64,000 bases of DNA. It comes from Gigaspora rosea. Lineage: Eukaryota > Glomeromycota > Glomeromycetes > Diversisporales > Gigasporaceae. The position numbers and the translations under genes were made by a program. The stretch is from NCBI GenBank assembly GCA_003550325.1, contig QKWP01000106.1:177594-241593 (forward strand), in the 5' to 3' direction. The notes under the pieces are model-generated. The model had not been told where the DNA came from. It did not search any database and worked only from the letters and a program-made list of their open reading frames with translations. Positions 57,917 to 64,000 of the stretch are shown one piece after another. Every line of letters starts with the position of its first letter. The stretch's first letter is position 1.

Positions 57917-60771
57917 TGTAATACAATGATGATTTTTTAATTAAACAAAGTTACTACGCCATTGATATTGGGATAGGTAATTAAATGAATGAAAATTTAT
58001 TAATAAACGCATAATTTATTTTCATATGCATATTGATTGATGATTTAAGTTATTAATTATTACTATCAAACAATAGATCATTAGAAATCATTATGACTAA
58101 TTGAATAACAATTGTATAATTTATTATATTGTCGCCTTTGTTTTTATAGACTAAGTATATATATTATAGCCTTGATTGTTTAATAACTGAATTAACCAGG
58201 GCAAACCACCAAAAGTGCGGGTCATGTGATGATATCAATGATAATGCACAATTACTAATAATTGTATTATTATTAAAACCTGCATTTTTTGTGGTCGCCC
58301 TTGGTTAATTCGTTTAAATAATTGAAATCAAAACGCTATTAGAATAAGAACCAAATAAGAGCGAATAACGAACAAATTTATTTATTTATTATTATTATTA
58401 TTTTTGATTATATGAATAGTAAATTACGTAAAAATGATATCAGTTATTGAATATAAACAAGGAAAATTACCCAAAAAAGGTTAACGACTTGGTTGCTTTA
58501 TTTGGAAAGGAGATAATTATTTTTATCGAACCAAGACTGATTGGTATTTTTTTCATATTGTCTACGATTGAAACCCCTATTCTTTTGACCAAAAAAAAAA
58601 ATGTTTGTCAATCTATCCAGCCACATCAAGTGATATAAAACCAATCCCACCTACACATAACAAAAATAACAGATAATCGATTTATTTTTTAATACGTCAT
58701 AAATTGCATTTACATAGTGGTAACATTTACTTAGTGATAGCAAAAAACTATTCATAATATACATCAATCAATAACTTTACTAAATCATTATATAAAGATC
58801 TTTTCTACAGGTAGCGAAAATTTCTTTATTATTAGATACGTATACTTATATCACAAAACGACTTAGTATTTTTTTTTTTTTAACGAGTAATACAAAACCT
58901 AAATAGGAAATGATATATAATTAGGGTTAGGGTGGGGAAAATCCTTAGATTATGATGTGATTGGTTAATTAGCGGTGGTTTTATATAAAATCACGCGATT
59001 TGCACTGTCCCTGTGCCAGGGACGTTGATATTTTTTTGGTAATTTTTGGATTTGGCCGGCTTTAAGAAATTAAATTTCATAATTCGGGCAACGTCATGTG
59101 ATTCATGTGACTTTGAATTAAAATTCTCTAAATTTTTGAATCAAAAAATTTTGGTTTTTTATGGATAATCCCCAAAATTATGATAGATTTTCCTCCCAAA
59201 ATTATGGAAAATTATGGATAGCGTCCTTACACTGTGCTAGGGTCCGATGCGATAAGGTAAATTATGCGTGATTTTTATCGTTATGCCGTTTTTTAACCCA
59301 ATTATGTGAAGCATATGCATCGCATCGTATAATTCTGGACACCCTACCCAAAGGACGGAAAGTCTCCGGACACCTACGCAATAATTATATTACCATAGAT
59401 TTCTAGCATCTTTGGCTTTGATAACCCGTAATTTTACAAATACTACAGTTGTTTTAATTAAGCTTTTTTATAAATTCTGGAACAACAGAATTCGGTGTTA
59501 TCGGCATTATAGTAATACAATGTATGTGACATAATTGAAAATAAAACTTAGAAGCTTACCAGCTCGAATATTAACTAAGACTTTAGTGAGTTTTTAATTA
59601 ATTTTTGTGTTGAAAAATTTTCATTATTCTGGATTTTTGATCGATTTACTTTTAGAAAGACATTTTAATTTAATTAATTCAGAACTTATTTTAAATAAAA
59701 TCTGCTGGCTGACAAGAACAGCTTTTTGTTAAAATAAAATGCGTAGCGGGTCACTTGAAGAACATGATCTCCACATCACGTGAAATCATGCAATTGTTTA
59801 CTAGCACTAACAAATCGGCCTAAACTATACCGTCACCTATACCTTAACATTTACCCTAACTTAGGCCGAATGTTTAATCAGTGATGTGATTACCATGAAA
59901 TATCATTGAGATAACAATTTTGTTTACTGTATTTTTTACTTTTTTTTTATACTGTAATTAATGAATTTATTTATCATTAAATAAATACTTGTCAAATTCA
60001 TAAGACTGCTTTAAAGAATTTATAACAGTGTCTGAAATTCAATTTTTAAATTAGTTGCGGGATGCAACCAAATAAAAAAAGTATTTGTGGATTATAAAAA
60101 TTAGTTGCGTACATAAGCATTTAATCGAAATTTATAAGTAAAATTTGCAAATTTATGTGCGAAATTTGCATATGCACTTTAGATTTTGGTTGAAGAAATT
60201 TAAAATTTGTTGTGGTCCGCAGACTCCACAACTCAGACACTGATCTATATTGGTTGCACAATAGCACATAATAATCTATAAAAGAAATAAAAATAATAGA
60301 ATTATTTTATCAATATTATGCATTTACTATATATTGTAATATAGTAACTTTTATACAAGAAACTATATCACTTGATCTAACATGTAAGAAAGTGGTTTAT
60401 AAAATATAATTTAAATCCAAAATAAAATATAAATCCAAAATACCAAAAATAAAGTGAAAACCAGAAATAAATTTAAGAAAATATAAAGAAATTCCAAAGA
60501 AAAGACAAGAAAACTACAATAATTTTATAATAAAATCCAAATTAAATTCTAAAATAAAAATTTTTATTCAATAAATAAAGAGTTAAAAAGTATAAAAACA
60601 ATAGCTTTATAGTTAAAAAGTAATATCAATTTATTAAATAAAAGAATTTTTAAGCACTCTGTCTTGAAAAAAAAGGGAATTTATATATTTGCAAAAAACT
60701 TAAAAATATACAATAATAAATTATAATAATAAGATATAATAATAAATTATAATAACAAGATATAATTAATA
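57917..60771. other. AT-rich stretch, no gene
   Basis: 58918-58940 has ttagggttagggtgggg. 59020-59350 has two short copies of cactgt-nn-tgcyaggg and inverted gcatcgcat/atgcgat motifs near 59245-59325, perhaps a relic MITE. 58447-58638 is an unsupported 63-codon frame. Confidence 0.4.
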
Positions 60772-60980
60772 GTTATTGGATGCTTCATATCCAATAACTA
60801 TAGTATTTGGCATATTGATACTGATTAAATAATGATCAGCTGATCACTATTTAATTAGTATTATATGACAAATATGAAGATGTATCTGGTCTGGAAAACT
60901 GGAATTTAATATGTCAGACTCTGGGCCCTATAGGGGTCCAGAGTATGACATATTAAATTCCAGTTTCTCAGGCCAGATAC
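60772..60980. repeat. Nested palindromes upstream of the recombinase gene
   Basis: 60772-60798 (gttattggatgcttcatatc...), 60783-60880 (cttcatat...attaaataatgatcagctgatcactatttaat) and 60882-60980 (gtatctgg-ctggaa-aactggaatttaat, tgtca...tgaca, inverted back). Three hairpins, one after another, ending 128 bp before the first ATG. Confidence 0.9.
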
Positions 60981-61107
60981 AGAAGTTATTGGTGTGGAGT
61001 AGCCAATAATGGTTTTATCTGGTAGATGACAACGATCAGACAACTTATGATGCCTATAAATAAATTAGACATTTTGTTTTTTTTTTTTTTACTTCTTACA
61101 AAGCAAA

Positions 61108-62847
61108 ATGCCAAAAGCGAAGGTCAATATTAAATAGATTTTGAATTTTTTTTTTTTAAAAAAATAATACATATAATTACTTTTTATAGTCGAATACCAT
61201 GTATTATAAACCGTCGCAAGAAGAAATTCTTGCAACACGAACTGATACTATTCCAGCAAACACTAAAAAAGCCACTGACAAGTGGGTTCAAATTTTACAA
61301 AACTGGCGTCAGGTTACAACTATGGAATTGAGACCATCAGCAATAAAAACCAATTGGAAACTAAAATGACCGAATTTATATTGGGAATATGTTAAGTTAA
61401 AAATTCTGCAGAATACGCACCTTCATCTCTTATTAATTGTATTAATCTGTTGAGTTTATATCTTCTTAATCACCCTAATGGAAATTGACAGTTTACTTTA
61501 TTAAATAAAAAAAGAATTTAGATTGTTGTGGTCTACGTTTAATGGAAAATTGAAGCAATTGAAAAAATCTAAAACAATTATAAAGCATCATAATAATTTA
61601 ACAGATGAAGAAATACAAAAAATATTTCAGCACGATTCAATTTCTATTGACAGTCCTCAAGGTCTACAATATCGTATCTTCATATGGTGTTGTTTTTTGT
61701 TTCAACCTAGAGGCGGTGAACACTATTTGATTAAAACATCACAATTTGTCTTTACTTCAGATGGAGGGTTACAATTCACTAAATACTCACAAAAGAATGA
61801 TCAAAGAGGTATTGAAAGTGATAATACTGGCTTAGTAATACCTGTACTACCTGATCCGCCTGAATCTCAAGGTCCCATTCATAATTTAAAACTTTATTTT
61901 TCAATATGCCCTAAAGAATGTGAATGTCCCTATTTGCATTTTCGAATTAATTATAAATTTAAATGTAAGTATCTATATTTACAATTTGTTTATTATATTA
62001 ATTATAATTATACAATTATTATTGTTATTAACTACTAATAATTTAATTTATTTTAGATAATTCACAAGAATCATGATATAGTGATAGTAGACTTGGTGAA
62101 AAGTTATGTCAATTATTTATGAAGAATATTTGTAATATTGTCGGTATTGATATCAAAAATCATAGCATTAGCAACCATTCTGGAAGATTAACTTCTATAA
62201 CTGCCTTATTTAGAAAAGGAGTTCCTATAATAATGACAATGGCACTAACAGGTCACAAAAGTGAGGCCTCTTATCGGGTTTATGCACGACTTTCCAAAAA
62301 AGAAAAGGAAGATGCATTATTGACTTTAATCAGTAATATTGAGTTACCTTCAAAGCAAAATGATATAAGTTGTTGTTATATATCTAAATTTATTATTATA
62401 CTGTACAACAACAAAACAATTATAATTTACACTAAAAAAGTCCTCTACTGCTAATGATCAGGCTGAATTTTTAGAACCCAAGGTATTTGTAAATAAAAAA
62501 TAGATTGATTTTTTTTATTTTATCTTATTTTTTCTTTTTCAATTTTTTTCTAGAAATATTCGAATTTAATGACATCCAAATTAGCAAATAAAGTATTGAA
62601 TAATTCAATCAAAAATTGGAATACTATAACAAGACCTTTTTATATGCCATTAAAGAATCTTAACCAACCGCTATATTTTTTGCCTCATATTAATGCAATG
62701 AAAAATAATCCTATACTTGATAGACGGCAAGGATTGTATAAGCATAATTGTCAAATAGTTGAAGAAGAACCGAATAGAAATGTGGTCATTAAAAATTATT
62801 ATATAAATGCCGATAATGTACAATTAATTAACATATTGTTTATATAA
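61108..62847 (+). pseudogene. Tyrosine-recombinase gene (DUF3504/Crypton-derived type), spliced, decayed
   Basis: Exon 1 61108-61122 (MPKAK), intron 61123-61189; exon 2 from 61190 (in frame with the ATG at 61199); intron 61965-62056 (gtaagt...ttttag, joins in frame); a further intron 62483-62553 (gtattt...ttctag) leads to a last exon ending at 62847. The N-terminal part (NTKKATDKWVQILQNWRQ) resembles the SAM-like domain of such recombinases. The catalytic set is present: Arg in FQPRGGEHYLIK, HxxR in NHSGRL, His in LTGHKSEA and Tyr in SYRVYAR. Breaks: TGA at 61367, 61486 and 62074, frameshifts between 61370 and 61480, near 61512, and between 62347 and 62460. The last exon (MTSKLANKVLNNS...) has no known domain. 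Probably a recombinase-derived gene of a multicopy fungal family that has lately decayed; mild damage leaves some doubt about pseudogene status. Confidence 0.8.
61965..62056 (+). other. Intron of the recombinase gene
   Basis: aaat|gtaagta ... ttttag|ataattc, 92 nt. Splicing keeps the frame from INYKFK into NSQES...LGEKLCQLFMK, and falls between the block with the first catalytic Arg and that with HxxR. Confidence 0.75.
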
Positions 62848-63188
62848 TTGTAGTGTTTAAATAATATATAATATTAAATGCAATAAATTATTGAATTAAT
62901 CAGTTATAGTGAATTTTAAAACAATGATATTGATAATATTTTCTAGTTATAATATACTAATTTGCCAAATAATAAATTAAACTATTTTAAACTCAAAAAT
63001 TGCTGAATAATAAAATTATTTGGCAGTCTAATCATAGCCATCTACTGGATAATAAATAGTTATTGAATATGTAGTAACTAATAATAGTTTTATTTAGCAG
63101 AAAAATGAAAATAACATGATTCAAAAGATTATATAATATCATTTTAAATAACAAATAAAAGAAGTATTTGGCTTTAAATTTAATGTAC
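62848..63188. other. AT-rich stretch with inverted ttgccaaataat motifs
   Basis: ttgccaaataat (62960) and attatttggcag (63014) are inverse; similar tatttggcat lies upstream at 60803. They may mark element ends but are too weak to call. Confidence 0.35.
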
Positions 63189-63191
63189 TAA

Positions 63192-63460
63192 GGGAAGTGC
63201 TGAAAATCATATAATTTTTTAAAAAAGTGGGGTTCCCAAATATTATGTTCTATATATATGGGACCCTTATAGCAAAACAAGGCATTGGGCAAAAATTTTG
63301 ATTTTGTAATTTTATAAAAATTGTATTCCTATTACTCTAATTCTTTAAAAAATTGAGTTTTTAAAAAAATTTTTTTTTGCTCAATGCCTTGTTTTGCTGT
63401 GGAAGTCCCATATATATACTATAGTATAAATAGCTAATAATATTGAAGTATTTATTATAA
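63192..63460 (+). mobile_element. 5' part of a 17584-type Harbinger-like element, split by a foldback
   Basis: TAA (63189-63191) then gggaagtgctgaaaatcat, as at 17584. After the foldback at 63260-63409 the family resumes (tatagtataaatagctaata, ttgaagtatttatt), then MITE A copy 5 interrupts it. The 3' end is not found. Confidence 0.7.
63260..63409. mobile_element. Foldback MITE inserted in a TATATA run
   Basis: Arms gcaaaacaaggcattgggca and its inverse (tgctcaatgccttgttttgc), with ends gggac/gtccc. The matching stretch at 17640 has only tatatatatata, so the insertion is clear. Confidence 0.78.
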
Positions 63461-63597
63461 GAGGAGTGACAAAAATCAGGTAATTTTTTGGGGGGGTAAA
63501 AAAAGTTGAAATTATATATAAGAATCTGACTATATATATTAAGGAAAAGGGGGTAGGCCTCTAATAAAAAATAATCAGGTGATTAATAACATGGTCC
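63461..63597 (+). mobile_element. MITE family A, copy 5
   Basis: TAA at 63458-63460 and 63598-63600; shorter and more diverged than the others (ends gaggagtgacaaa and aataacatggtcc). Confidence 0.85.
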
Positions 63598-63600
63598 TAA

Positions 63601-64000
63601 TGAAAATTATAATATCTGGATTTGAATTTCTCAATAACTATTTATCCAAATGATCTGAAATTTTACTTTAAATAGATATAATACTGTTCTATATCATATT
63701 AAAATTTTAGCCCAATTAGATTAGTAGTTCTTGTTAAATAGTATTACAGTAGGGAGGCCCTCTTTTACTCCTTACTATAACAACGACACGGCTACAGGGA
63801 TCCTTTATCGGTTTATAGCGGTGTCCAAGAGGTAGGTATAATTCCTTAGTCTGTAAGAAATTATACTCTTCTCTAAGGGCAGTTCGTGAGAGTATTCAAT
63901 GAGGAATTATCTATTTTACTATTACTTGATAATAAACTTGGTGTTATTAAGATAAATAGTTTCTTTATTAATAATCTAAGATAGGGCTATCCTTAGGTTT
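63601..64000. other. Unresolved edge, possibly the start of an LTR
   Basis: From 63734 the sequence (tgttaaatagtattacag, gggaggccctc) becomes richer in GC and starts with TGTTA, as do both other LTRs here. AATAAA is at 63943. No second copy or coding part is in view, so this is only a suggestion. Confidence 0.25.

Overview
The window looks like a transposon-packed, very AT-rich stretch of a eukaryotic nuclear genome, most likely an arbuscular mycorrhizal fungus (Glomeromycotina, Rhizophagus/Gigaspora-like). This is inferred from base composition, short GT-AG introns (67-92 nt), a Ty3/gypsy element, a LINE with an RNase H domain, a tyrosine-recombinase gene of the DUF3504/Crypton-derived type, and TTAGGG-like motifs. 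No database search was possible. I see no ordinary host gene.

Layout. 1-5615: the 3' part of a decayed Ty3/gypsy retrotransposon (zinc-knuckle gag, RT, RNase H, integrase, an extra 3' reading frame, 3' LTR with a CpG-rich 10-bp repeat). 5625-6893: inverted ~200-bp units forming a ~0.87-kb palindrome. 6894-14365: AT-rich filler with a short hAT-like copy, a tRNA-headed retroposon at 9018-9739, an orphan exon at 10338-10734 and a second tRNA-headed retroposon at 12195-13490 carrying a palindromic mariner-like MITE. 14377-17472: a 5'-truncated LINE with target duplication and A-rich tail, interrupted by two MITEs. 17584-18638: a PIF/Harbinger-like element. 18642-26830: nested hAT MITEs, minisatellites, retroposon fragments and a foldback element. 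27597-28461: a poly(A)-tailed retrocopy with an intact 182-codon frame. 28648-30010 and 44378-48820: two copies of one large terminal-inverted-repeat family, the second split by a 2.9-kb element. 30272-32374: a Mutator-like foldback holding an array of hairpins. 35512-36885: a third tRNA-headed retroposon with two nested MITEs. 39852-43639: a four-layer nest (Harbinger-like palindromic element, hAT-like element, MITE, solo LTR). 44800-57480: mostly repeats and AT-rich sequence. 57492-57908: a hAT MITE. 60772-62847: palindromes followed by a spliced but decayed tyrosine-recombinase gene. 63192-64000: more nested MITEs and an unresolved edge.

The elements can be placed by their target-site duplications: 8 bp for hAT-like, TWA for Harbinger-like, TA for mariner-like, 9 bp for Mutator-like, 5 bp for LTR and 11-18 bp for LINE/retroposon insertions. 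Two processes tie the window together: repeated nesting of non-autonomous elements, and loss of CpG to TpG/CpA, visible in the gypsy stop codons, the LTR repeats, the B boxes of the tRNA-headed retroposons and some target duplications.
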